In this document: positions 47,658-55,849 of the stretch, in pieces
Numbering within the stretch: position 1 is the stretch's first letter
Layout of the letters: every line of letters starts with the position of its first letter
Origin: Azospirillum lipoferum 4B
GTDB taxonomy: Bacteria; Pseudomonadota; Alphaproteobacteria; Azospirillales; Azospirillaceae
DNA length: 64,000 nt
Assembly: GCF_000283655.1 (NCBI RefSeq)
Contig: NC_016587.1
Span: 186,001 to 250,000 of the forward strand
Reading direction: 5' to 3'
Notes under the pieces: model-generated
What the model was told of the DNA's origin: nothing
What the model saw: the letters and a program-made list of their open reading frames with translations, nothing else
Database searches by the model: none
Made by a program: the position numbers and the translations under genes

Positions 47658-48800
47658 ATGCCGGAGCATGCTACACCCTTGCGCCGCGGCTGGACGACGG
47701 GAACCTGCGCCACCGCGGCGGCGCGGGCGGCGGCAGAGGCGCTGTTCGGCCGGGAGTTTCCCGATCCGGTGACCGTGACCCTGCCCGGCGGCCAGACCCC
47801 GGCCTTCGCGCTGGCGGTGACGGAGCGGGGGGAGGGGGCGGATGGTCCCTGGACCGCGGCCGGCGTGGTCAAGGATGCCGGCGACGATCCCGACGTGACC
47901 CATGGCGCGCTGGTGCGGGCGCGGGTCTGGCGCGGCGCGCCCGGCAGCGGCGTGAGTTTCCGCGCCGGCCCCGGCGTCGGCACCGTGACCCTGCCCGGCC
48001 TGCCGCTGCCTGTCGGCGAACCGGCCATCAACCCGGTGCCGCGCAGCATGATCGCGCAGGCGCTGGGGGAGGCGGCGCGTGAGGCCGGCCAGCCGGCCGA
48101 TCTGGTGGTCGAGGTCGGGGTGGAGAATGGCGAGCAGCTCGCCAAGCGCACCATGAACGGCCGGCTCGGGATCATCGGCGGGCTGTCGATCCTGGGGACG
48201 ACGGGGATCGTCGTGCCCTATTCCTGCGCGGCCTGGATCGCGTCGATCCAGCGCGGCATCGACGTGGCGCGCGCCGCTGGTCTCACCCATGTCGCGGCCT
48301 GCACCGGCGACCTGTCGGAAAAGGCGGTGGTGGCGCGCTACGGCCTGTCGGAGCAGGCGCTGCTCGACATGGGCGATTTCGTCGGCGGCACGCTGAAATA
48401 CCTGCGCCGGCACCCCATCCCGCGCCTGACCCTGTGCGGCGGCTTCGCCAAATTCGGCAAGCTGGCGCGCGGGCTGATGGACCTGCACAGCAAGCGCAAC
48501 AGTGTCGACTTCGACTGGCTGGCCGGGCGGCTGGCGGAACTGGGCGCCGGGCCGGACCTGATTGCCGAGGTGCGTGGCGCCAACACGGCGGCCCAGGTGC
48601 TGGGCATGGCGGACGCCGCCGGCCTGCCGCTGGCCGACCATGTGGCCGAGCTGGCTCGCCGCGCCGCCCAGGATGTGCTGGAGGATGCGCCGATCGCCGT
48701 CGAGGTGCTGGTCACCGACCGCCAGGGGCGCATCGTGGGGAGTGCTCCCTCTCCCGCCCCGGGAGAGGGAAGGGGCCCAAGCGAAGCTTGGGAAGGGTGA
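47658..48800 (+). CDS. cbiD: Cobalt-precorrin-5B C1-methyltransferase type enzyme CbiD, tail supplied by repeat
   Basis: A 380-residue corrin C1-methyltransferase. The family signature RRGWTTGTCATAAARAAAEA starts it, with NGRLGIIGGLSILGTTGIVV and AACTGDLSEKAVVARYGLSE later. ATG at 47658 has GGAGAGGG 7 bp upstream and is preferred over ATG at 47595. CbiD belongs to the anaerobic branch, but here it lies among aerobic-pathway genes and no cobF is present, so it probably replaces CobF. The last roughly 19 residues (after RIVGS: APSPAPGEGRGPSEAWEG) and the stop codon come from palindromic repeat R4 rather than from the ancestral gene. Confidence 0.92.
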   Translation: MPEHATPLRRGWTTGTCATAAARAAAEALFGREFPDPVTVTLPGGQTPAFALAVTERGEGADGPWTAAGVVKDAGDDPDVTHGALVRARVWRGAPGSGVSFRAGPGVGTVTLPGLPLPVGEPAINPVPRSMIAQALGEAAREAGQPADLVVEVGVENGEQLAKRTMNGRLGIIGGLSILGTTGIVVPYSCAAWIASIQRGIDVARAAGLTHVAACTGDLSEKAVVARYGLSEQALLDMGDFVGGTLKYLRRHPIPRLTLCGGFAKFGKLARGLMDLHSKRNSVDFDWLAGRLAELGAGPDLIAEVRGANTAAQVLGMADAAGLPLADHVAELARRAAQDVLEDAPIAVEVLVTDRQGRIVGSAPSPAPGEGRGPSEAWEG

Positions 48801-48905
48801 GGGGTTAGGCACGTAGCCATGCGGTTCGGGATTTTTGGAGGCCCCCTCACCCTCCCCGCCGCGGATGCGGCGGGTCCCCCCCCTCTCCCGGGGCGGGAGA
48901 GGGTG
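48745..48905. repeat. Palindromic GC-rich repeat, copy R4 (overlaps cbiD 3' end)
   Basis: Left arm CTCTCCCGCCCCGGGAGAGG and right arm CTCTCCCGGGGCGGGAGAGG (within 48745-48905) flank inner blocks GGGAAGGGTGAGGGG and CCCCTCACCCTCCCC. It lies between the convergent cbiD and cobM genes, and its first 56 bp are translated as the end of cbiD. Confidence 0.88.
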
Positions 48906-48928
48906 ATCGTACGCGGGGAGGGAAAACC

Positions 48929-49690
48929 TCACTCCCCCAGCCCCCGGTAACGCCGCACATGGCTGCCGTCATACAGGGCGCTGCAGCGGAATTCCTCATG
49001 GCCCAGCGCCGGGCCGACCAGGATCAGCGCGGTGCGTTCCATCGGTGAGGCCGCCACCTGCGCCGCGATGTCGGCCAGCGTGCCGCGCAGCACCCGTTCG
49101 TCCGGCCATGTCGCCCGATAGACCACCGCCGCCGGGCAGTCGGCGCCGTAGAGCGGGGTCAGCCGCTCCACCACCCGGTCGATGACGTGGATCGACAGGT
49201 GGATCGCCAGTGTGGCGCCCGAGGCGCCCAGCACCTCCAGCGTTTCGTTCGCCGGCATGGCCGACGCGCGCCCTTCGGTGCGGGTCAGGATCAGCGTCTG
49301 GCTGACCTCCGGCAGGGTCAGTTCCCGCCCAAGTGCTGCCGATGCGGCGGCGAAGGCCGGCACGCCGGGGGTGATGGTGTAGGGGATGCCGAGTTCCCGC
49401 AGCGCACGGGTCTGTTCCCCCAGCGCGCTGTAGACCGACAGGTCGCCGGAATGCAGCCGCGCCACGTCCTTGCCGGCGGCATGGGCGGCCTGGAACTCGG
49501 CGACGATCTCCTCCAGCGTCAGCGGGGCGGTATCGACGATGCGGGCGTCGGCGGGGGCGTGGGCGATGATCTCCTTCGGCACCAGCGAGCCGGCATAAAG
49601 GCAGACCGGGCAGCGCGCGATCAGGTCGCGCCCGCGCAGGGTCAGCAGGTCGGGAGCGCCCGGTCCGGCACCGATGAAATGGACGGTCAT
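48929..49690 (-). CDS. cobM: Precorrin-4 C11-methyltransferase
   Basis: A 253-residue tetrapyrrole methyltransferase. Motifs [40 protein letters not shown] and [20 protein letters not shown] identify CobM/CbiF. It methylates C11 of precorrin-4 to give precorrin-5. The start overlaps the cobE stop as ATGA. The order cobL-cobE-cobM, read leftwards, forms one operon that ends at repeat R4. Confidence 0.95.
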   Translation of the reverse strand: MTVHFIGAGPGAPDLLTLRGRDLIARCPVCLYAGSLVPKEIIAHAPADARIVDTAPLTLEEIVAEFQAAHAAGKDVARLHSGDLSVYSALGEQTRALRELGIPYTITPGVPAFAAASAALGRELTLPEVSQTLILTRTEGRASAMPANETLEVLGASGATLAIHLSIHVIDRVVERLTPLYGADCPAAVVYRATWPDERVLRGTLADIAAQVAASPMERTALILVGPALGHEEFRCSALYDGSHVRRYRGLGE

Positions 49691-50130
49691 GAACGGGACT
49701 CCGAGAGAGCGACGGCAGGCAGGGCGAGCGCCACGGTGGCGCGGGGGGTGGAGCGGCGCGGCAGCAGCAGGCGCGAACCCGGCCCGGCGGCGGCCAGCGC
49801 CGCGGCCTCCGCGACCGACGCCAGCCCGACGGCGGCCAGCACGGTGGAGGAACGGGTGTGGACGCGGTCCTGGGCCGCCAGCATCGCCTCCTCCTCGATG
49901 AAGCGCAGCGGCAGGCCGAGCGCGCGGGCAGCCTCCGCCAATCCGGCCTCGTCGGCCTTCATCGCCGGGGCGGCCAGCGCCGCCAGCTGGCGCGCGGCGT
50001 CGGGCTGGGCCGCTTCGTCGAAGGCGGCGGCGACCAGACCGGCGATCTCTTCCCAGCCGCAGCCGCGGCGGCAACCCAGGCCAACAAAGACGGGGCCGAA
50101 CAGCAGGGAGTCGGGCGTCAGGCGGTCCAT
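49687..50130 (-). CDS. cobE: Cobalamin biosynthesis protein CobE (CbiG C-terminal domain)
   Basis: A 147-residue protein with the CbiG_C/CobE fold. It begins [20 protein letters not shown], with [17 protein letters not shown] as the family motif, then [20 protein letters not shown] and [23 protein letters not shown] at 50130 has GGAGGGTGC directly upstream and overlaps the cobL end by 13 bp. The role of CobE is not settled; the related CbiG opens the ring lactone and releases acetaldehyde. Its presence beside CbiD is notable because CbiG and CbiD work in successive steps in the anaerobic route. Confidence 0.88.
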   Translation of the reverse strand: MDRLTPDSLLFGPVFVGLGCRRGCGWEEIAGLVAAAFDEAAQPDAARQLAALAAPAMKADEAGLAEAARALGLPLRFIEEEAMLAAQDRVHTRSSTVLAAVGLASVAEAAALAAAGPGSRLLLPRRSTPRATVALALPAVALSESRS

Positions 50131-51365
50131 GCACCCTCCGCATACGGCTTTTCCGCTCGCCACAGCGTGACCGGCATGGCAGCGCGCCAACCGCGGAAGC
50201 CGCCGACCGCCGAGGCGCGCGCAACGGCGATCTGGGTCAGCTCGCCGCCCAGTCGCTTGTGCGCGTCTATCAGCACCGCTTCGCTTTCCAGCGTCACCGC
50301 ATTGGCGGCGATCCGCCCACCGGCGGGCAGGGCGTCCCAGCAGGCCGCCAGCACGCCGTCAGCGGTCAGCCCGCCGCCGATGAAGATGGCGTCGGGCCGC
50401 TCCAGACCCTCCAGCGCCGCCGGGGCCTTGCCGCGCGCCAGTGTCAGGCCGGGCACGCCGAAGGCTGAAGCGTTGCTCAGGATGCGGGCGATCCGCTCCG
50501 GGTGGTGTTCGACGGCGATGGCACGGTTGGCGGGATCGCGCAGCATCCATTCGATGCCGATGGAGCCCGACCCGGCGCCGACGTCCCACAACAGCTCGCC
50601 CCGGCGCGGCGCCAGGAAGGACAAGGTGACGGCGCGCACCTCGCGTTTGGTGATCTGGCCGTCATGCTCGAACCAGTCGTCGGGCAGGCCGGGGGCCAGC
50701 GGCAGGACGCGGGCGCCGGGGGCGGCGACGCAGTCCAGCGCGATGGTGTTGAGATCTGCGACCTGTTCAGCGCTCCAGGCATCGGCGGTGGCCTCCAGCC
50801 GGCCCTCGCGCGGGCCGCCCATCGCCTCCAGCACGGTCAGGCGCGAAGCGCCGAAGCCGCGGGCGCGCAGCAGGGCGGCGAGCTTCGCCGGAGTCGTTCC
50901 GTCCCAGGAAAGAAGTAGAAGCTTGGCGTTCGGTTGCAGATGCGGAATGACCTGCTCCAGCGGGCGGCCGTGAACGGTCAGGCAGCGGCAGTCCTGCAAC
51001 GGCCAACCCAGCCGTGCAGCGGCAAGACTGAAGGCGGACGGGGCTGGAATCAACGTCGTTTCCGCAGCCGGAACGAGCCGCGACAGCGTGGCGCCGACGC
51101 CGTACCAGGACGGATCGCCGCTCGCCAGCACACAGACCCGCTGTCCGCACCGGGCCAGCAGGTCGGGGAAGGCGTCGGTCATCGGCGACGGCCAAGACAA
51201 CCGTTGCTGTCCCGCAACGACCGGCACGAGATCGAGGTGGCGGCTGCCGCCATAGAGGATTGTGGCGCCTTCCACCGCCGCGCGGGCGGCGGGCGACAAA
51301 CCGTCCCAGCCATCCTCGCCGATGCCGACGATGGTGAGCCAGCGGGCCGTTCCCATGCTATCCAT
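50118..51365 (-). CDS. cobL: Precorrin-6Y C5,15-methyltransferase (decarboxylating)
   Basis: A 415-residue fusion enzyme. The N-terminal CbiE-type domain (about 1-200) has [20 protein letters not shown] and [20 protein letters not shown]. The C-terminal CbiT-type domain (about 230-415) has the SAM site [20 protein letters not shown]. It methylates C5 and C15 and decarboxylates the C12 acetate. The start at 51365 is MDSMGTARW, with AGGA upstream; ATG at 51356 is an alternative. cobK is divergent with only 31 bp between starts. Confidence 0.95.
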   Translation of the reverse strand: MDSMGTARWLTIVGIGEDGWDGLSPAARAAVEGATILYGGSRHLDLVPVVAGQQRLSWPSPMTDAFPDLLARCGQRVCVLASGDPSWYGVGATLSRLVPAAETTLIPAPSAFSLAAARLGWPLQDCRCLTVHGRPLEQVIPHLQPNAKLLLLSWDGTTPAKLAALLRARGFGASRLTVLEAMGGPREGRLEATADAWSAEQVADLNTIALDCVAAPGARVLPLAPGLPDDWFEHDGQITKREVRAVTLSFLAPRRGELLWDVGAGSGSIGIEWMLRDPANRAIAVEHHPERIARILSNASAFGVPGLTLARGKAPAALEGLERPDAIFIGGGLTADGVLAACWDALPAGGRIAANAVTLESEAVLIDAHKRLGGELTQIAVARASAVGGFRGWRAAMPVTLWRAEKPYAEGAWTA

Positions 51366-51396
51366 GGCGCCGATCCTGACGGGTGGGGAGGGGGAA

Positions 51397-52134
51397 TTGG
51401 TCAAAGTTCTGATCTTGGGCGGCACGACGGAGGCGACGGCGCTGGCGAAGCGGCTGGCCGGCCATTCCAGCATCGACGCCCGCGTGTCGCTGGCTGGCCG
51501 GACGAAGAACCCGGTGCTGCCGCCGCTGCCCACCCGCATCGGCGGTTTCGGCGGGGTGGAGGGGCTTGCCGGTTACCTGCGCGCCGAAGGGATCGGTGCG
51601 GTGATCGACGCGACGCATCCCTTCGCGGCGCAGATCTCCGCCAATGCCGCCGCGGCCTGTGCACAGGCCGGCGTGCCGCTGCGTGTCCTGACCCGGCCGG
51701 CCTGGGTGGCGGGGCCGGGCGACCGCTGGATCGGCGTGCCGGACATGGACGCTGCGGCGCTGGCGCTGCGCGACCTGGGCGACACCGTGTTCCTGACCAT
51801 CGGCCGGCAGGAGGTCGCGTCCTTCGAGGCGATGCCCGACAAGCGCTACCTGATCCGCGCCGTCGATCCGCCGGAACCGATGCCGGCCCTGCCGCGCATG
51901 AGCCTGATCCTCGACCGCGGACCGTTCACCGTGGAGGGCGAACTGGCGCTGATGCGGGGGGAGCGGATTGAGGTGGTGGTGAGCAAGAACAGCGGCGGGC
52001 GCGCCACCGACGCGAAGCTGGAAGCCGCGCGCACGCTGGGCCTGCCGGTGGTGATGGTGGAGCGGCCGGCGGGCAACGGCGTGGCGGAACTGCACGGGGT
52101 GGAGGACGCGGTGGGGTGGTTGGAGGGGGTGTGA
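51397..52134 (+). CDS. cobK: Precorrin-6A reductase, TTG start
   Basis: A 245-residue NADPH-dependent reductase that converts precorrin-6A to precorrin-6B. It begins VKVLILGGTTEATALAKRLA, with AVIDATHPFAAQISANAAAA and VVVSKNSGGRATDAKLEAAR as family motifs. TTG at 51397 is chosen because GGGGAGGGGG lies directly upstream and the protein then starts where CobK proteins normally do; ATG at 51364 lacks a site and would overlap cobL's first codons. It is the only plus-strand gene within the minus-strand cob run besides cbiD. Confidence 0.93.
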   Translation: MVKVLILGGTTEATALAKRLAGHSSIDARVSLAGRTKNPVLPPLPTRIGGFGGVEGLAGYLRAEGIGAVIDATHPFAAQISANAAAACAQAGVPLRVLTRPAWVAGPGDRWIGVPDMDAAALALRDLGDTVFLTIGRQEVASFEAMPDKRYLIRAVDPPEPMPALPRMSLILDRGPFTVEGELALMRGERIEVVVSKNSGGRATDAKLEAARTLGLPVVMVERPAGNGVAELHGVEDAVGWLEGV

Positions 52135-52144
52135 GGCACTCCAC

Positions 52145-52257
52145 TCCCTCTCCCCCCCGGGGAGAGGGTCGGGGTAAGGGGGATGCACCGCGTGCCTTCC
52201 CGAGAATCCACTCCGCGCATCCCCCTTACCCAGCCCTCTCCCCAGGGGGGAGAGGGT
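52145..52257. repeat. Palindromic GC-rich repeat, copy R5
   Basis: CCCTCTCCCCCCCGGGGAGA and GGGTAAGGGGGATG on the left are mirrored by CATCCCCCTTACCC and CTCTCCCCAGGGGGGAGAGG on the right. It fills the gap between the convergent 3' ends of cobK and cobJ and probably serves as their terminator. Confidence 0.87.
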
Positions 52258-52313
52258 TACTCGCGGTGGGTTGGTCGCCGGCATCTCCGCCCGCACTGCC
52301 ATCACGCCCATCC

Positions 52314-53087
52314 TCACCCCCGATAATGCCGGGGCGTGTACACCCAGCGCCTGCCGTCGGCCCGCGCGACGAAGCGGGTGTGCGAGGCGCCGATGATGAC
52401 CAGCGTGCGCATGTCCGCCTGCTCCGCCCGCACCTCGCCCAGCGTCGTCACCGTCAGCTCCTCGTCCGGTCGGCCGACGGCGCGGCCCAGCACGATGGGA
52501 GTTTCCGGCGCGCGGATGTCGCGCAGGGCGTCGAAGGCGGCGCCGAGTTGCCAGGGGCGGGCGCGGGAGATCGGGTTGTAGAGCGCGATGACGAAATCCG
52601 CCTCCGCCGCGAGACGCAGGCGCTTCAGCACCACGTCCCACGGCTTCAGATTGTCGGACAGCGAAATGGCGCAGAAATCATGCCCCAGCGGCGCCCCGGC
52701 CCGCGCGGCGGCGGCCTGCATGGCGGACACGCCGGGATCGACCGACAGATCCACCGCGCGCCAAGCCTCCGGCGCGTCAGGATCGTCGAGTGCCTCGAAG
52801 ATGGCGGCGGCCATGGCGAAAATGCCGGGGTCGCCGCCCGAAACCACCGCCACCCGCCGGCCCTGCGCCGCCAGATCGAGCGCGAAGCGGGCGCGGTCCA
52901 GCTCCACCCGGTTGTCGGAGGCGTGGCGCACCTGATTTCCCGGCGGCACCCGCTCGACATAAGGGAAATAGCCGACGAGGTCGGTCGCTTCGGCCAGATC
53001 GCGCCGGGCCTCCGGTGTCAGCCAGTCTTCGGGACCTGGGCCTAGCCCCACCACCTTAAGCCAGCCATTGTTCTCCGGGGCAGTCAT
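52314..53087 (-). CDS. cobJ: Precorrin-3B C17-methyltransferase
   Basis: A 257-residue methyltransferase that performs the ring contraction, making precorrin-4. Motifs LKVVGLGPGPEDWLTPEARR, VAVVSGGDPGIFAMAAAIFE, GHDFCAISLSDNLKPWDVVL and FVIALYNPISRARPWQLGAA are characteristic. The start overlaps the cobI stop as ATGA. It is the last gene of the long cbtB-cbtA-cobW-cobN-cobG-cobH-cobI-cobJ run read leftwards. Confidence 0.95.
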   Translation of the reverse strand: MTAPENNGWLKVVGLGPGPEDWLTPEARRDLAEATDLVGYFPYVERVPPGNQVRHASDNRVELDRARFALDLAAQGRRVAVVSGGDPGIFAMAAAIFEALDDPDAPEAWRAVDLSVDPGVSAMQAAAARAGAPLGHDFCAISLSDNLKPWDVVLKRLRLAAEADFVIALYNPISRARPWQLGAAFDALRDIRAPETPIVLGRAVGRPDEELTVTTLGEVRAEQADMRTLVIIGASHTRFVARADGRRWVYTPRHYRG

Positions 53088-53824
53088 CCGCGCTTGCCCT
53101 CGCCCGGAATGACGATCTGGGAGAAGTAGGGGGCGACGTCCGGCGCCTCCAGGAAGGGCATGAAGCGCTGTTCGTCCATGCTGGCGCGCTCCACGTACCA
53201 TGCCCGCTCGGCCAGCCCGGCGGCGGCGATGGCGCGGCGGACCTTGGGCAAATTCTGGCCCAGCTTCATCACCACGCAGGCATCGGCGGCGGTCAGCGCG
53301 CGGACCAGCGCCGCCTCGTCCAGCGTGCCGGGGATCACCGACAGCACGTCGTCGCGCAGCATCAGCGGGCGCGGCAGCAGCGAGGCGCTGCAGACCATGC
53401 TGGTGACGCCGGGGATGACCTCCGACTTGAAGCGCCCGGACAGCCGTAGGAACAGATGCATGAAGGAGCCGTAGAAGAACGGATCCCCCTCGTTCAGCGC
53501 GGCGACGGAGCGGCCGGCGGCGAGATGCTCCGCGATGCGCTCGGCGGACTCGTCGAAGAAGGCTTCGATCTGGCGGCCGTATTCCGGGTGGGTCGGCGGC
53601 AGTTCCACCGTGACCGGATAGACCATCGGCAGTTCGATCTGGTCGGGCGTGATGGCTTGGTCAGCGATGCGGCGGGCCTGCCCCCTGGTGCCGCGCTTGC
53701 AGAAATAGGCGACGACCGGGCAGGCGCCGATGGTGCGCACCGCCTTCAGCGTCATCAGTTCCGGGTCGCCGGGGCCGACGCCGACGCCGAACAGGGTGCC
53801 GGGGGGAAGGGGCTCGCCGCTCAT
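53084..53824 (-). CDS. cobI: Precorrin-2 C20-methyltransferase
   Basis: A 246-residue SAM-dependent methyltransferase that makes precorrin-3A. It has LFGVGVGPGDPELMTLKAVR, VAYFCKRGTRGQARRIADQ, SVAALNEGDPFFYGSFMHLF and GRFKSEVIPGVTSMVCSASL. The ATG overlaps the cobH stop as ATGA and the stop overlaps cobJ as ATGA. Translational coupling along the whole run is strong. Confidence 0.95.
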   Translation of the reverse strand: MSGEPLPPGTLFGVGVGPGDPELMTLKAVRTIGACPVVAYFCKRGTRGQARRIADQAITPDQIELPMVYPVTVELPPTHPEYGRQIEAFFDESAERIAEHLAAGRSVAALNEGDPFFYGSFMHLFLRLSGRFKSEVIPGVTSMVCSASLLPRPLMLRDDVLSVIPGTLDEAALVRALTAADACVVMKLGQNLPKVRRAIAAAGLAERAWYVERASMDEQRFMPFLEAPDVAPYFSQIVIPGEGKRG

Positions 53825-54459
53825 TCGACGTCGCTCGCCAGGGCGTTGACGGCGGCGGCGGCCATGGCGCTGCCGCCGCGCCGGCCCCGGATCGCCAGAT
53901 AGGGGACGCCGAAGGGGTTTTCGGCCAGTGCCTCCTTGCTTTCCATCGCGCCGACGAAGCCGACGGGGAAGCCCAGGATCGCCGCCGGTTTCGGCGCGCC
54001 GGCCGCCAGCATCTCCAGCAGGTAGAACAGCGCCGTCGGCGCGTTGCCGATGGCGACCACCGATCCGCCCAGCCGGTCGCCCCACAGGTCGAGCGCCGCG
54101 GCGGAGCGGGTGTTGCCGATGCTCTTGGCCAGATCGGGCACGGCGGCGTCGCGCAGGGTGCAGACCACTGCGTTGTCGGCCGGCAGGCGGGCGCGGGTCA
54201 CGCCATGGGCGACCATTTCGCTGTCGCAGAGGATGGGTGCGCCGGACCGCAGGGCGGCGCGGGCGGCGCTGCCGACATCGGCGGAGAACAGCAGATCCTG
54301 GGCGGCATCGACCATGCCGCAGGCGTGGATGACGCGCACCGCCACCGGCTTCAGGTCGTCGGGAATGGCTGACAGGTCGGCCTCCGCCCGGATTGTGGCG
54401 AAGGACTGGCGGTAGATGGCCGCTCCGTCGCGGATATAGTCGTAGAGCGGCTCAGGCAC
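53821..54459 (-). CDS. cobH: Precorrin-8X methylmutase
   Basis: A 212-residue enzyme that moves a methyl group from C11 to C12 to give hydrogenobyrinic acid. The catalytic His is in VRVIHACGMVDAAQDLLFS; other motifs are GAPILCDSEMVAHGVTRARL and ILGFPVGFVGAMESKEALAE. The start is GTG at 54459 with GAGGAG upstream, overlapping cobG by 8 bp. Length and motifs are standard. Confidence 0.95.
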   Translation of the reverse strand: MPEPLYDYIRDGAAIYRQSFATIRAEADLSAIPDDLKPVAVRVIHACGMVDAAQDLLFSADVGSAARAALRSGAPILCDSEMVAHGVTRARLPADNAVVCTLRDAAVPDLAKSIGNTRSAAALDLWGDRLGGSVVAIGNAPTALFYLLEMLAAGAPKPAAILGFPVGFVGAMESKEALAENPFGVPYLAIRGRRGGSAMAAAAVNALASDVE

Positions 54460-55849
54460 CGGTGGACTCCTCGGTCAACAGATCCGCGACGCGGGCCACG
54501 GCGTCGGCGGGGGACAGGCCGGTGTGCCCCTGCTTATGGCGGGTGGCGTCACCGGGTCTTGCGTTCAGGGCGACGTCATACACGCCGTCGCGGGCGGTCA
54601 GGGTGACATCGGCGATGGCGGGATGGGCGCAGCCCTTGGCGCAGCCCGACACATGCACCATTCGCACATGGTCCAGCAAGGGGCCTGCGCGCTCGGCGAT
54701 GGCGAGCGCCGTCGCATGGGTGTCGGTGGTGCCGACATCGCAGCCGCCCGCCCCGCTGCACGCCGTCAGCTTCAGGCGGCGGTCGGTGTGCGACAGGATG
54801 GCGCTGCGGGCGCGGGCGATGGTTTCGGCGTCCGGGGAGGGGGCGACGAGGATCAGGGCGCGCCAGGGGGTGATGCGGATCTCGGCGCAGGCGGAAGCCA
54901 GGGCGGCCAGGGTGGCGGCGGTCAGGCGGCCGAAGGGGAAGGCGACCACTTTCCCGGCTATAAGTCCCTTCTCCCCCCCGCTCTCGCGCAAACAAAGTTT
55001 GCGCTGACGCGACAGGCGGACCTCCGGTCCGCCGATAGCGGGGAGAAGGTTAGGATGAGGGGGTTCGGCAACGCCGAAGAGATCCATGAGGTGCGTCCCC
55101 CTCACCTTGATCCTCTCCCCGGGGGGGAGAGGAGAAACCGAAGGGGGAAGGCGCTTTCCTATCTCTTCAGTGCCAATCACCGCGACCAAACCAGCCATGC
55201 GGCGCGGTGGTTCCGGCAGCGATGCGCGCAGCTCCAGAAAGGCGCGGCCCAGCGCGGAGGCCACGTCCGCCACATCCTCCGCCCGGCACAGCCCCAGCGG
55301 TGCGGCCTTCGCCAGCGTGCCGCCCAACGACACCCGGAACCGCTCCGCGTCCGCCGCGTCGAAGCGTATGTCGGTGCTGCTGCCGGCCAGATGGCCGATG
55401 CCGCCGCCGCACACCAGCCAGCCGAATTTCGGCGGCAGGCGGTGCAGGGCCGTATCCGCCGCCAACCGCGCGTCGAGCGTACGTGCCACCGCCCGTACGT
55501 CCATCAACGCGCTGGGGTCCAGCCCGGCGGTGGGGGAGCACAGCAAATTGCGCACCGCCTCGCTCGCCGCATCGTCGGAGACATAGCCCATCTCGCGCAG
55601 GGCATCGGTCACCGGCTCCAGCGCCTCGGCGGGAATACCGCGCAGCTGCAGATTGCCGCGGTGGCTGAGGTCGATCAGGCCGTTTCCGTAACGATCCCCC
55701 AACTCCGCGATGCGGCGGGCGTGGTCGGCGGGCAGCACGCCGGCGGGGACGCGGACGCGCAGCAGGAACCCGTCGCCGACCTGCATCGGCGCCAGCACGC
55801 CGGGGCAGGTGCCGCGCCGTCTCGGCTGGTTGGCGACAGGGTTCGTCAT
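54452..55849 (-). CDS. cobG: Precorrin-3B synthase CobG with in-frame repeat insertion
   Basis: A 465-residue oxygen-dependent monooxygenase of the nitrite/sulfite reductase family that makes precorrin-3B. It has GLIDLSHRGNLQLRGIPAEA near residue 60, and cluster/heme cysteines in KLTACSGAGGCDVGTT and VHVSGCAKGCAHPAIADVTL. Residues about 237-297 (PSVSPLPPGERIKVRGTHLM onward to GGEKGLIAG) are translated from palindromic repeat R6, inserted without breaking the frame between the two halves of the protein. The rest looks intact, so the enzyme may still work. The start overlaps the cobN stop as ATGA. It marks an aerobic pathway. Confidence 0.92.
   Translation of the reverse strand: MTNPVANQPRRRGTCPGVLAPMQVGDGFLLRVRVPAGVLPADHARRIAELGDRYGNGLIDLSHRGNLQLRGIPAEALEPVTDALREMGYVSDDAASEAVRNLLCSPTAGLDPSALMDVRAVARTLDARLAADTALHRLPPKFGWLVCGGGIGHLAGSSTDIRFDAADAERFRVSLGGTLAKAAPLGLCRAEDVADVASALGRAFLELRASLPEPPRRMAGLVAVIGTEEIGKRLPPSVSPLPPGERIKVRGTHLMDLFGVAEPPHPNLLPAIGGPEVRLSRQRKLCLRESGGEKGLIAGKVVAFPFGRLTAATLAALASACAEIRITPWRALILVAPSPDAETIARARSAILSHTDRRLKLTACSGAGGCDVGTTDTHATALAIAERAGPLLDHVRMVHVSGCAKGCAHPAIADVTLTARDGVYDVALNARPGDATRHKQGHTGLSPADAVARVADLLTEESTGA
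54966..55134. repeat. Palindromic GC-rich repeat, copy R6, inside cobG
   Basis: About 169 bp within the cobG frame. It holds the same inner module as R2: GCGCAAAC/GTTTGCGC and GGCGGACC/GGTCCGCC hairpins with GCTGACGCGACA between, then GCGGGGAGAAGGTTAGGATG. The other end reads CCTCACCTTGATCCTCTCCC and GGGGGGGAGAGG. It contains no stop codon in the cobG frame. Confidence 0.87.
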
